64,000 bases of DNA. Origin: Actinomycetes bacterium. GTDB taxonomy: Bacteria > Actinomycetota > Actinomycetes > Actinomycetales > Dermatophilaceae. The stretch's first letter is position 1. Each line of letters starts with the position of its first letter. The stretch spans positions 172,659-236,658 of the forward strand of contig JAEZWF010000014.1 of NCBI GenBank assembly GCA_023420415.1, read 5' to 3'. Made by a program: the position numbers and the translations under genes. Of the stretch, positions 33,891 through 41,525 are shown in pieces. The notes beneath the pieces are model-generated. The model saw only the letters and a program-made list of their open reading frames with translations. It did no database searches and had not been told where the DNA came from.

Positions 33891-34857
33891 TTGCCGAGCG
33901 CGCGGGCATCCCGATGACGATCGCGCTCACGAGCACGATGGCGGCGCCGACCAGCTGCGGCCACGCCAGGTGCTCGCCGAGCACCAGCACCCCGAGGACC
34001 ACCGACACGACCGGGATGAGGTAGGTGACGGTCGTCGAGACCGTCGCGCCGGCGGCCCGCACGACGTCGAACTGCAGCATGTAGGCCAGACCCGTCCCGA
34101 CCACGCCCAGCGCCAGCACGGCGAGCAGCGGCAGGAGCCACCCACCGCCGGTGACGTCGACGTGTCCGGACCACGGCGCGGCATACGCGTCGCGGTGCAG
34201 CAGCCACCAGACACCCAGCACCGGCACCATCAGCACCGACCCCACCAGCAGCAACGCGGTCGGCATCGAGAGCCCGCCCAGGTCGGCCTGCCCGAGGAAC
34301 CTCCGGTTGTAGGTCCACCCCAGGCCGTAGGACGCGCCGGCCACCAGCGTCATGCCGAACCCGAGCAGGTCGGGCCGCCCCGCGGACTCCCACGGCTGCA
34401 TGATCACCAGCACGCCGACGAACCCGACGAGCACAGCCGCCAGCTTGCGTGGCGACAGCCGGTCGCTCGGCAGCAGCACGAGCGCGAAGAACACCGCGGC
34501 CAGCGGAGTCGTCGCGTTGCCGATGCCAGCCAGCGCCGAGGACACGCGCTCCTCCCCCGCCGCGAACAGGCTGAACGGCAACGCGGTCAGGAACACACCC
34601 GACACCGTGAGGTGCGCCCACGTGCGCCGTTCGCGGGGCAGCCGCCCACCGGTCACCGACAGCAGCACGAGCAGCGTCGCGGTGCCGGCAAAGATGCGCA
34701 GCCCCGAGATCTGCAGCGGCGCCATGGTGCGCAGACCGACCTTCATCAACAGGAAGCTCGAGCCCCAGATCACTGCCAGCGCAAGGTATTTCGCCTGCCA
34801 CGGCACTCGCACACTCGTCGTCACCGGTGCCGCACCGACGTCAGCCACACTGCTCAT
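33856..34857 (-). CDS. EamA/DMT family transporter
   Basis: A 333-residue membrane protein with ten hydrophobic helices in two EamA repeats, the first beginning ALAVIWGSSFLLMKVGLRTM and the second near residue 175 (GFGMTLVAGASYGLGWTYNRRFL). Such proteins export metabolites or amino acids. The ATG follows the stop codon of the MetE-like gene by seven bases, so the two form an operon; export of a sulfur or amino-acid product is possible but unproven. The first 20 residues are hydrophilic and variable. Confidence 0.9.
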   Translation of the reverse strand: MSSVADVGAAPVTTSVRVPWQAKYLALAVIWGSSFLLMKVGLRTMAPLQISGLRIFAGTATLLVLLSVTGGRLPRERRTWAHLTVSGVFLTALPFSLFAAGEERVSSALAGIGNATTPLAAVFFALVLLPSDRLSPRKLAAVLVGFVGVLVIMQPWESAGRPDLLGFGMTLVAGASYGLGWTYNRRFLGQADLGGLSMPTALLLVGSVLMVPVLGVWWLLHRDAYAAPWSGHVDVTGGGWLLPLLAVLALGVVGTGLAYMLQFDVVRAAGATVSTTVTYLIPVVSVVLGVLVLGEHLAWPQLVGAAIVLVSAIVIGMPARSAKRGLRAQNVAK

Positions 34858-34864
34858 GGGCGGG

Positions 34865-35851
34865 TCAACCCTCCGCTCGTTCGGACCATTCCGCGGCCAC
34901 GTCGACCGCCGCCCGTTGAACGCGCCAGGCCCCGTCCGGTGTGAGCCCAGCCAGCCCGCACGCCGGGGTGGCGACGAGGGCACCCAGCCCGGCACGCGGC
35001 ATACCGGCGTCCGCCCAGCCGCGCTCGACCTCCTCGACGGCTCCGCGCACCGACCCCGACCCGTCGGTCGGCAGGCATCCTGGCCACACCGCGACGCCGT
35101 CCTCGACGGTGGCCGCCACGGACTCCCACCGCTGGGGTGACAGGCCGGTCGTGTCGAGCGCGATCGCTGCGGTGCCGCTGTTGCGCAGCAGCGGCAGCGG
35201 TATGCCGCGGTCGCAGCAGTGCACGACCGTCGCCTCCGCGTCGGGGGCGGCGGCGAGGACGTCGCGCAGGCCAGCGGCCACGACCTGGGGGTCGACCGCG
35301 CGCAGGTGTCCGTAGCCGCTGGCCGTGGACAGCCGTCCCTCGAGGACGGCGGGCAGCGACGGCTCGTCGAGCTGGAGCCAGAGTCGCGCGCCGGGCACCA
35401 GCGCCTGGACGCGACCGAGGTGGTCGCGAAGTCCCTCGGCCAGCGACCCGACGATGTCGCGGACGGCGCCCTCGTCGGCGACGGCCTTCTCGCCGCGGTT
35501 CAGCTCGATGGTGGCCGCGAGCGTCCACGGGCCGGTCGACTGCACCTTGAGGTCGCCCGCGTAGCCGTCGAACGCCTCGGCGAGCTCGTCGAGGTCCTGG
35601 CGCCACAGGGCGGCGGTGCGCTCGGCGTCGCGTCCGGGCCGCTCGACGAAGCGCCAGCCGCTGGGCTGGAGGTCGACGTGCAGGTCGACCAGCAGGCCGG
35701 CCGCGCGGCCGACCATGTCCGAGCCGGGGCCGCGGGCGGGCAGCTCGGGCAGGTAGGGCAGCTGCCCGTCACCGAGGATGTCGCGCACCCCCTTGAGGGC
35801 CTCGCGGATGTCGGTGCCGGGCAGGGAGCCGATGCCGGATGCGCGCGCCAC
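34865..35851 (-). CDS. Cobalamin-independent methionine synthase-like protein
   Basis: A 328-residue single-domain relative of the MetE catalytic half, similar in size and place to Rv3015c of mycobacteria. Segments include SGIGSLPGTDIREAL, VQSTGPWTLAATIEL, LQLDEPSLPAVL, VVHCCDRGIPLPLL and the late WPGCLPTD. The metal ligands of MetE would map to HCC and a late Cys. It lacks the N-terminal half of true MetE, so methylcobalamin or another methyl donor may be used, or it has another role. The GTG start has TAACCT seven bases before it and no ribosome binding site. Confidence 0.88.
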   Translation of the reverse strand: MARASGIGSLPGTDIREALKGVRDILGDGQLPYLPELPARGPGSDMVGRAAGLLVDLHVDLQPSGWRFVERPGRDAERTAALWRQDLDELAEAFDGYAGDLKVQSTGPWTLAATIELNRGEKAVADEGAVRDIVGSLAEGLRDHLGRVQALVPGARLWLQLDEPSLPAVLEGRLSTASGYGHLRAVDPQVVAAGLRDVLAAAPDAEATVVHCCDRGIPLPLLRNSGTAAIALDTTGLSPQRWESVAATVEDGVAVWPGCLPTDGSGSVRGAVEEVERGWADAGMPRAGLGALVATPACGLAGLTPDGAWRVQRAAVDVAAEWSERAEG

Positions 35852-35858
35852 GTGAGCG

Positions 35859-35864
35859 AGGTTA
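35859..35864 (-). promoter_or_regulatory. Leaderless -10 box of the MetE-like gene
   Basis: TAACCT, seven bases, then GTG at 35851 on the minus strand. Confidence 0.5.
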
Positions 35865-35930
35865 GACCCCGCCACCGACGGCCGGGAGGTCGACCAACCC
35901 ACGGTTGCTGTCGGGACGCCGGCTCCTCGC

Positions 35931-36311
35931 TCAGTCCGCGAGGTATGCCGTGACGAGCCGCTTGGGTGCGACCAGTCGCCACGCGTCCTCGACGACCTCG
36001 TCCACGCGGTCCCAGTCGACGTCGCCGTCGAGCCAGACCCCGACCCAGCCGCGGTGGCCGACGTAGGGCGGCCGGAAGTAGCCGTCCGGGTCGTCGTCGA
36101 CCAGGCGCTGCTGCGCCCCCCTGGGGGCTGCCGCCCAGAAGGCGACCCGCTTGTCGTGGTGGTGGTCGGCAGCCATGACGAACAGCTTTCGCCCACCGGC
36201 GAACCAGCATGCCTCACCGTGCGACGGCCGCTCCTGCGTCTCGGGGAACGCCAGGCACAGGTCCCGCACCCGGGCCAGAGGTGAGCCGGGACGAATATGT
36301 CGCTGCGGCAT
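35931..36311 (-). CDS. MmcQ/YjbR family protein
   Basis: A 126-residue protein of the MmcQ/YjbR (CyaY-like fold) family: VRDLCLAFPETQERPSHGEACWFAGGRKLFVMA near the start, FRPPYVGHRGWVGVWLDG in the middle, then WDRVDEVVEDAWRLVAPKRL. These proteins may bind DNA; their function is unknown. The chosen ATG is itself part of a GGTATGCCGC motif. A TTG 36 bases upstream is an alternative start. A second member of the family is at 49.4 kb. Confidence 0.85.
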   Translation of the reverse strand: MPQRHIRPGSPLARVRDLCLAFPETQERPSHGEACWFAGGRKLFVMAADHHHDKRVAFWAAAPRGAQQRLVDDDPDGYFRPPYVGHRGWVGVWLDGDVDWDRVDEVVEDAWRLVAPKRLVTAYLAD

Positions 36312-36352
36312 ACCCGCCAGCCTCGCCCCGGACGGGGCCTTGGTCAACAGTC

Positions 36353-36910
36353 TCAGCGGCGGCGGCCGACCTTCACCTGGTAGCGGGCGGGCACGGTGCC
36401 GTCGGTCGCGAGCTGAAGCTGCTCGGCCACGGCCTGCACCGCGGCGCCCGCGGTCGACAGCGGCGTGAGCGCGTCGATGGTTGCCGTGAGCTCGACCGCG
36501 CCGTCGTGCGGCGGGCCCAGCACCCGGCCCTTGGCCTTCTCGACGCCCGGCTGCGCCGCGAGGGCGTCAGCGGCTGTCCCGGCGAGGGCGCCGAGATCGA
36601 GGACCAGTCGGCCGTTCGGCGCCGAACCGGGCAACGGGCGGCTGGAGCGGCCCCGGGTCACCCGGTGCCCGACGATCCAGCGCAGCACCAGCAGCGCCAG
36701 CACCACGCCGACCACGCCGGTGACCCACGGCCACCAGGCCTGGTTGGGCAGGTCGGCAACGGCCGGCAGGTTCAGCGGCCCGTCGAGCGGGTCGCGGAAC
36801 CACTGGCTCAGGTCGAGCCGCCACACGAGCAGGGCGGCACCGGCAGCGATGAGCAGCAGACCGAGGACGATCGCGGCGAACCGGTCGAGGGCAGCCGTGG
36901 CACGGCTCAT
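36353..36910 (-). CDS. amaP: Alkaline shock response membrane anchor protein AmaP
   Basis: A 185-residue protein with two membrane helices (residues 8-30 and 60-80) and a cytoplasmic C-terminal domain. In Staphylococcus aureus AmaP anchors Asp23 at the membrane, and here it is the last gene of an Asp23-type operon. AAGG lies seven bases before the ATG, and the start overlaps the stop codon of the preceding gene by four bases (ATGA). Confidence 0.85.
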   Translation of the reverse strand: MSRATAALDRFAAIVLGLLLIAAGAALLVWRLDLSQWFRDPLDGPLNLPAVADLPNQAWWPWVTGVVGVVLALLVLRWIVGHRVTRGRSSRPLPGSAPNGRLVLDLGALAGTAADALAAQPGVEKAKGRVLGPPHDGAVELTATIDALTPLSTAGAAVQAVAEQLQLATDGTVPARYQVKVGRRR

Positions 36911-37536
36911 GACACACCTTCCTGTCCACCCGACTGGCGGGTCGACCGCACGGTGACACTGACGCTGGGCTGGGGGTCGAGGCCTTCGAGCTGCTCGCTC
37001 ACCGCGCGGGTGACGTCGTCGCGCAGCTCGCGCTTGTCGCGGTCGGTGCCGCGGACCTTCACGGCCACGCGTCCGGGCCGAGCGGTGACGCGGGCATCGA
37101 GGACGCCGTCGATGGACTGCGCGGCCGAACGAGCCAGGCGGTCGACGTCCTGTGCGGGCAGCCAGGCCCGCACCGGTGACCCGACGGCGAGGTATCGGCG
37201 GGGCCGACGGCGCATTGCCTGCAGGAGGCACCACAACCCGACGAGCACCAGCACGACACCCACCGGGATCATCCAGTCGGCGGGCTGGACGGCACGGAAC
37301 CACTCGAGCACCGGGGTGGACCAGGGCTGGCCCGAGGCCCACCCGGCCAGCACGACGGTGTCGCGGATCAGCACGACGGCCAGAGCCGTCAGCAGCAGCA
37401 TCACGAGCACGGCGGGCACGACGGCAGGCAGGCCACCGAGGGCCGGCCCGAGAGCCCGGCCCGGTCGGGGCGCGGAGCCTGTGCTGGGGAGCGCCTCGGT
37501 GTGGCGGTCACCCCGTGTCTGTGCGGTGGTGCTCAT
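36907..37536 (-). CDS. DUF6286-type membrane protein of the Asp23 operon
   Basis: A 209-residue protein. A hydrophilic N terminus of about 35 residues is followed by two membrane helices (PAVVPAVLVMLLLTALAVVLI and MIPVGVVLVLVGLWCLLQAM), then a basic linker and a soluble C-terminal domain (residues 125-195) with an Asp23-like beta pattern: DGVLDARVTARPGRVAVKVRG. Such proteins are found with Asp23/AmaP in actinobacteria. Both ends overlap neighbours by four bases (ATGA). Confidence 0.78.
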   Translation of the reverse strand: MSTTAQTRGDRHTEALPSTGSAPRPGRALGPALGGLPAVVPAVLVMLLLTALAVVLIRDTVVLAGWASGQPWSTPVLEWFRAVQPADWMIPVGVVLVLVGLWCLLQAMRRRPRRYLAVGSPVRAWLPAQDVDRLARSAAQSIDGVLDARVTARPGRVAVKVRGTDRDKRELRDDVTRAVSEQLEGLDPQPSVSVTVRSTRQSGGQEGVS

Positions 37537-37895
37537 CGCACGGTCCTCTCGCTCTCCTGGGGCTGGACGGGCACGACGGTGACGTCGCACGCGGCGACGT
37601 CCAACCCGGCATACCGGTGCAGCACGTCGGTCACGGCGGACCGGACACCGCCCGCGGCGGTGGCCACGCCGTGCGGCCACTCGACGCCCACGTCGAGGGC
37701 GACCCGCACGCGGTCGTCGCTCAGCGAGGTGTCGATGCGCGGCAGGTCGCGTCCGGTGAGGGCGTCGAGGCCCGACCGGTGGGCCACGACGCCGTCGACG
37801 TCCAGCACGGCACGGCGCACGAGGTGCTCCACGGCCGCGTCACGGATGCGCAGCGTCCCCCGGTCGGCGCTGTCGCGGATGACGGCGTCAGCCAC
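37533..37895 (-). CDS. Asp23/Gls24 family envelope stress protein
   Basis: A 120-residue soluble protein. The Asp23 pattern is visible: RIRDAAVEHLVRRAVLDVDGV, then a variable loop, then RVALDVGVEWPHGVATAAGGVRSAVTDVLHRYAGL and the closing strand VAACDVTVVPV. The GTG start lies eight bases inside the end of the DUF2273-like gene, so it is translationally coupled. No membrane segment is present; it probably sits at the membrane through AmaP. Confidence 0.83.
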   Translation of the reverse strand: MADAVIRDSADRGTLRIRDAAVEHLVRRAVLDVDGVVAHRSGLDALTGRDLPRIDTSLSDDRVRVALDVGVEWPHGVATAAGGVRSAVTDVLHRYAGLDVAACDVTVVPVQPQESERTVR

Positions 37896-38073
37896 GTCCG
37901 CGCCCTCGCAGCACCGAGTCGAGGTCGACGCCGCCGTCGAGCCAGCGGCCGACGACGAAGCCGGCACCACCCAGCACGAGTGCGACGAGGAACCCGGTGA
38001 ACCCGCCAGCCGCTGCGGCGACGCCGAGCAGCAGGCCGGCAAGCATCCAGATGATCGAAGAGTTGAGTGTCAT
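37888..38073 (-). CDS. Small membrane protein, DUF2273-like
   Basis: A 61-residue protein that is mostly two hydrophobic helices (IIWMLAGLLLGVAAAAGGF and LVALVLGGAGFVVGRWL) followed by a short basic end. A DUF2273 protein of this size accompanies Asp23 and AmaP in Firmicutes, so I read this as the same component. The start overlaps the preceding gene by four bases (ATGA). Confidence 0.8.
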   Translation of the reverse strand: MTLNSSIIWMLAGLLLGVAAAAGGFTGFLVALVLGGAGFVVGRWLDGGVDLDSVLRGRGRG

Positions 38074-38513
38074 GACGTCCTCCCAGTGGTGGGGTGGTCG
38101 GTCGGGTCGGGGTCGGTGGCGGTCTCACGGGCGGCCGGTGGTCGCTGGGAGGTGGCGGCGGGTGCGGCCACGTCCTCGACCGTCACGTCGACAGGGGTGT
38201 CGACGAGGGGCGCGACTGCGTCACGCACAGCCGCGGCGACGTCGGGCACCTTCGTGCCGTAGTCGATGACGACGTGCACCTGAGCAGCGGTGTCCCCCAA
38301 CCGGATTCCCGCGATGCGGCGCCCGGGTAGGTAGGTCGCAACCTCACCGAACCGGCCGCCGTGCAGGCCCGCCACGCCGGGCGTGCTCTCCACGGCCTGG
38401 GCCACGCGGTCGGCCAGAGGCGGGTCCTCAGGCGCCGCAGAGGGGGGCGCCGGGGCCTGAGGACCCGCGTTCTGGGGTGTCGCGGCGCGATCGGCCGCCT
38501 GCGGGTCGGTCAC
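38070..38513 (-). CDS. Asp23/Gls24-like protein with disordered ends
   Basis: A 147-residue soluble protein. A Pro/Ala-rich N terminus of about 32 residues precedes an Asp23-like core: LADRVAQAVESTPGVAGLHGG, GIRLGDTAAQVHVVIDYGTKVPDVAAAVRDAV and DVTVEDV. The last 25 residues are Pro/Thr-rich and disordered. It differs enough from its two neighbours to suggest a distinct subunit of an Asp23 assembly. Both ends overlap neighbours by four bases. Confidence 0.75.
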   Translation of the reverse strand: MTDPQAADRAATPQNAGPQAPAPPSAAPEDPPLADRVAQAVESTPGVAGLHGGRFGEVATYLPGRRIAGIRLGDTAAQVHVVIDYGTKVPDVAAAVRDAVAPLVDTPVDVTVEDVAAPAATSQRPPAARETATDPDPTDHPTTGRTS

Positions 38514-39064
38514 TGGACTCGAGGGGTGCTGTCCGTCTGCTCGCGCGAGTCGTCGGACCCGCCCTCGATGTGGACGTCGTGCACCGTGATGTTGACTTCG
38601 GTGACCTCCAGGCCGGTCATCCGCTCGATCGCGTCGATGACGTTGCGGCGGATGGCCGAGGCGAGGTCGACCAGCGAGACGCCGTAGTCGGCGACCAGGT
38701 CGATGTCGACGGCCGCCTGGGTCTCTCCGACCTCGACGGACACGCCCTGCGACTGGTTGACCGAGCCGCCGGCGATGCGCTCGCGGATGGCGCCGACCGC
38801 GCGGGCGGCGCCGCCACCCAGGTCGTAGACGCCGTTGATCTCACGGGTCGCAATGCCGGCGATGGTCGAGACGACGACGTCGGCAATGACGGTCTTGCCC
38901 TGGCTCGTGGTCAGGTCCGAGGAGCCGCTGCGGCCGCCGCCGGTGCGGGCCGGCGACGTCGAGCTCGACGAGCCGGAGGTGGAACCCGAGGTCGAGCCGG
39001 TGCTCGAACCGGAGGTGCCGCTGGACGAGGTGCCGCTGGCGGAGCCGGTGGTCTGGTCGGTCAT
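38510..39064 (-). CDS. Asp23/Gls24 family protein, first gene of the operon
   Basis: A 184-residue protein. Residues 5-45 are a Ser/Gly/Thr low-complexity stretch (GTSSSGTSGSSTGSTSG). The Asp23 domain follows: GKTVIADVVVSTIAGIATREINGVYDLGG, GVSVEVGETQAAVDIDLVADYGVSLVDLASAIRRNVIDAIERMTGLEV and VNITVHDVHI. This is the best match to the family among the Asp23-like proteins here. AGAGGA lies seven bases before the ATG. It heads six leftward genes that end with amaP. Confidence 0.9.
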   Translation of the reverse strand: MTDQTTGSASGTSSSGTSGSSTGSTSGSTSGSSSSTSPARTGGGRSGSSDLTTSQGKTVIADVVVSTIAGIATREINGVYDLGGGAARAVGAIRERIAGGSVNQSQGVSVEVGETQAAVDIDLVADYGVSLVDLASAIRRNVIDAIERMTGLEVTEVNITVHDVHIEGGSDDSREQTDSTPRVQ

Positions 39065-39293
39065 GAGTGGTCCTCTCATTCGGTGGCGCGGTGCGCCGGC
39101 TGACGGATGCTGTCAATGGGGTAGTCGCGCGAGATGCCCGATGCGCACGCGGCTGGCGATGTGGCCTGCGTCACATTCTCGGTCGAGCGGCTTGGTTCGG
39201 TATGCCGCGGGCGCGCCGGATGCGGCGCGCCGGGCGGGGCGAGGCGCCAGGCATGCGAGGCGCGGCGAGCGATGCGAAGATCGAGGTGCGTTG
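39065..39293. promoter_or_regulatory. Divergent promoter region of the Asp23 operon and the sigma gene
   Basis: These 229 bases contain both promoters. One GTATGCCG copy is at 39200. Repeated GCGCGCCGG / CCGGGCG segments near 39213-39240 could pair. I cannot assign -35 and -10 boxes with confidence, and no open frame is supported. Confidence 0.4.
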
Positions 39294-39884
39294 ATGACGA
39301 GCGGAGTGGGGGCAGTGGAGGCCGGGGCGCTGGACACCGAGCTCGTACGTGCTGCCCGCCTCGGTGACCGGGTGGCGTTCGAGGAGCTGCTGGGCCGACA
39401 CGGCCCGGGCCTGTACCGGTACGCGATCCGCAGCACCCGCAACGTCGCCGACGCTCAGGACGTCGTGCAGGAGACGTTCGTGGGGGCCTGGCGGGGCCTC
39501 GACGGTTTCGATGGCCGGTCGTCGGTGCGGACCTGGCTGTTCGCGATCCTGCACCGCAAGATCGTCGACCAGCACCGGCGTCGACCCCGGGAGGAGCCGG
39601 TGTCCGAGCTGCCGGAGGACCCGGCCGCCTCGGCCCAGCTGTCGGTGGCCGCCACCCCGGGCCCCTTCGACACGGCCAGCTCGGCCGAGCTGGTGCGGGC
39701 GTTGGACGCGGCTCTGCGCCGGTTGCCCTACCGCCAGCGCGCCTGCTGGATCCTCGTCGAGGTGGACGGACTGGCGCAGCCGGAGGTGGCGCGCGTGCTC
39801 GGCCTGACCCCTGACGCGGTGCGTGGGCAGCTGTACCGCGCGCGGCGAGCACTGGCCGAACTCATGCGAGAGTGGCAAGGATGA
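39294..39884 (+). CDS. ECF-type RNA polymerase sigma factor
   Basis: A 196-residue sigma-70 factor of the extracytoplasmic function group. Region 2 is at about residues 20-95 (FEELLGRHGPGLYRYAIRSTRNVADAQDVVQETFVGAWRG, TWLFAILHRKIVDQHRR). Region 4 is at about 135-190 (LRRLPYRQRACWILVEVDGLAQPEVARVLGLTPDAVRGQLYRARRAL). It stands divergent from the Asp23 operon and is coupled to an Asp23-like gene by an ATGA overlap, so it probably directs this envelope-stress regulon. No anti-sigma factor of known type is adjacent. GAGG precedes the ATG. Confidence 0.93.
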   Translation: MTSGVGAVEAGALDTELVRAARLGDRVAFEELLGRHGPGLYRYAIRSTRNVADAQDVVQETFVGAWRGLDGFDGRSSVRTWLFAILHRKIVDQHRRRPREEPVSELPEDPAASAQLSVAATPGPFDTASSAELVRALDAALRRLPYRQRACWILVEVDGLAQPEVARVLGLTPDAVRGQLYRARRALAELMREWQG

Positions 39885-40408
39885 GGCCCGTGAGTGCGAC
39901 GACGCAGGGCGGTCCTGGCCCCCGGGACGCCGGTGCCCCCGCCGGTCCCGGCGCGCGGGGTGCCTCAGACCTGCTTGCGCGGTCGGCGCGCGCGCTGGCC
40001 GAGCACCAGGAGTCGACCTGGACGCAGACGCGCGACCGGGTGGTCGGGGCGGTGCGCTCGGCATCGCGGGGGCGGGTGCTGCTCGAGGCGGACCTGCCGC
40101 AGCGTCCCGACCGCGCCGCTGACCGCCTCCAGGTCAGTGACCAGGTGGTCGTGGCCACGGTGGCCACCGCGGTCGAGCGCGCCTCGGGCGCGCGGCCGCT
40201 GCGCATCGAGGTGCAGGAGCAGGACGGCGTCTGCACCGGCGCCTCGCTCCACGTGTCCGTCCCCTACGGCCCCCCGATCGAGGACGTGGTGCGCGAGGTC
40301 CGCTCGAGCGCCGTGGCGACGATCACGGAGGTCCTCGGGGGCGCTGATGCCGATCACCCGGTCGACGTCCACGTCGACGAGGTCCACCTCCCCGACCAGC
40401 GCGACTAG
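39881..40408 (+). CDS. Asp23-like protein coupled to the ECF sigma factor
   Basis: A 175-residue soluble protein. The N-terminal 30 residues are Pro/Gly/Ala-rich. Next is a helical stretch (DLLARSARALAEHQESTWTQTRDRV), then an Asp23-like core: VVATVATAVERASGARPLRIEVQEQ, GASLHVSVPYGPPIEDVVREVRSSAV and the closing VDVHVDEVHLPD. Its ATG overlaps the sigma stop codon (ATGA), the position where an anti-sigma factor is usual. I infer it links envelope state to sigma activity, but no known anti-sigma motif is visible. A GTG at 39890 is an alternative start. Confidence 0.78.
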   Translation: MRPVSATTQGGPGPRDAGAPAGPGARGASDLLARSARALAEHQESTWTQTRDRVVGAVRSASRGRVLLEADLPQRPDRAADRLQVSDQVVVATVATAVERASGARPLRIEVQEQDGVCTGASLHVSVPYGPPIEDVVREVRSSAVATITEVLGGADADHPVDVHVDEVHLPDQRD

Positions 40409-40439
40409 CTCGTCGGGTTCGACTCTCGTCGGTTCGACC

Positions 40440-41525
40440 TCAGCGCTCGAGCCAGCTCTGCGCGATGGTGGCGGACCCGACGACTCGCGTTCCTTCGTAG
40501 AGGACGACCGACTGGCCGGGCGCCACGCCCCGCAGCCGCGACGCGAGCCGCACCTGCACCTCGTCGCCGTCGGCCCACGCCTGCGCGGGGACCTCCTCAC
40601 CGTGGGCGCGCACCTGGGCCCCGACCTGCACGACCCCCTCCGGCGGCACGCCACACCAGCGAGCATGGTCGCCGCGAATCGCGTTGACCCCCAACAGGTC
40701 TGCCGTCCCGATCGTGACCTGGTTGGTCTTGGTGTCCACTCCGACGACATACCGCGGAGCACTGTCGAGAGTGCTCCGCTCGAGGCCGAGGCCGCGGCGC
40801 TGGCCGACGGTGTAGGCGTAGGCGCCGGCGTGCGACCCGACCACCTCGCCGGACTCGGCGTCGACGATCTCGCCCGGCCGCTCCCCCAGCCTCGACGTCA
40901 GCCACCCACGGGTGTCGCCGTCGGCGATGAAGCAGATGTCATGGGAGTCGGGCTTGCTCGCGACGTAGAACCCACGCTCGCGGGCCTCCTCGCGGATCTG
41001 CGGCTTGGTGGTGTCACCGAGCGGGAAGAACGCGCGGGCCAGCTGGTCACCGTCGAGCACGCCGAGCACGTAGGACTGGTCCTTGGCCGAGTCGACCGCG
41101 CGGTGCAGCTCGCGCGTCCCCTCCGGTCGCTCGACGACCTGGGCGTAGTGCCCGGTCGCGACCGCGTCGAACCCCAGGGCGACCGCCTTGTCGAGCAGCG
41201 CCGCGAACTTGATCTTCTCGTTGCACCGCAGGCACGGGTTGGGGGTGCGGCCCGCGGCATACTCCGCGACGAAGTCGTCCACGACGTCCGCACGGAAACG
41301 CGACGCCATGTCCCACACGTAGAACGGGATGCCGAGCACATCGGCCACGCGGCGCGCGTCGCCGGCGTCCTCGATCGTGCAGCACCCGCGCGCCGACTCC
41401 CGCAGCGTCGCGGCCGACTGCGAGAGGGCGAGGTGCACGCCGACCACCTCGTGACCGGCGTCGAGCATGCGGGCTGCGGCGACGGCCGAGTCGACCCCAC
41501 CCGACATGGCGGCGACGACCCGCAT
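40440..41525 (-). CDS. mnmA: tRNA-specific 2-thiouridylase MnmA
   Basis: A 361-residue enzyme that thiolates U34 of tRNA(Lys, Glu, Gln). The PP-loop SGGVDS is at residues 8-13. Catalytic cysteines are Cys98 in PNPCLRCN and Cys198 in HDICFIADGD. The C-terminal beta-barrel part binds tRNA. Its ATG overlaps the stop codon of the cysteine desulfurase gene by one base, so sulfur donor and acceptor enzymes are made together. The same pair is Rv3024c-Rv3025c in mycobacteria. Confidence 0.97.
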   Translation of the reverse strand: MRVVAAMSGGVDSAVAAARMLDAGHEVVGVHLALSQSAATLRESARGCCTIEDAGDARRVADVLGIPFYVWDMASRFRADVVDDFVAEYAAGRTPNPCLRCNEKIKFAALLDKAVALGFDAVATGHYAQVVERPEGTRELHRAVDSAKDQSYVLGVLDGDQLARAFFPLGDTTKPQIREEARERGFYVASKPDSHDICFIADGDTRGWLTSRLGERPGEIVDAESGEVVGSHAGAYAYTVGQRRGLGLERSTLDSAPRYVVGVDTKTNQVTIGTADLLGVNAIRGDHARWCGVPPEGVVQVGAQVRAHGEEVPAQAWADGDEVQVRLASRLRGVAPGQSVVLYEGTRVVGSATIAQSWLER

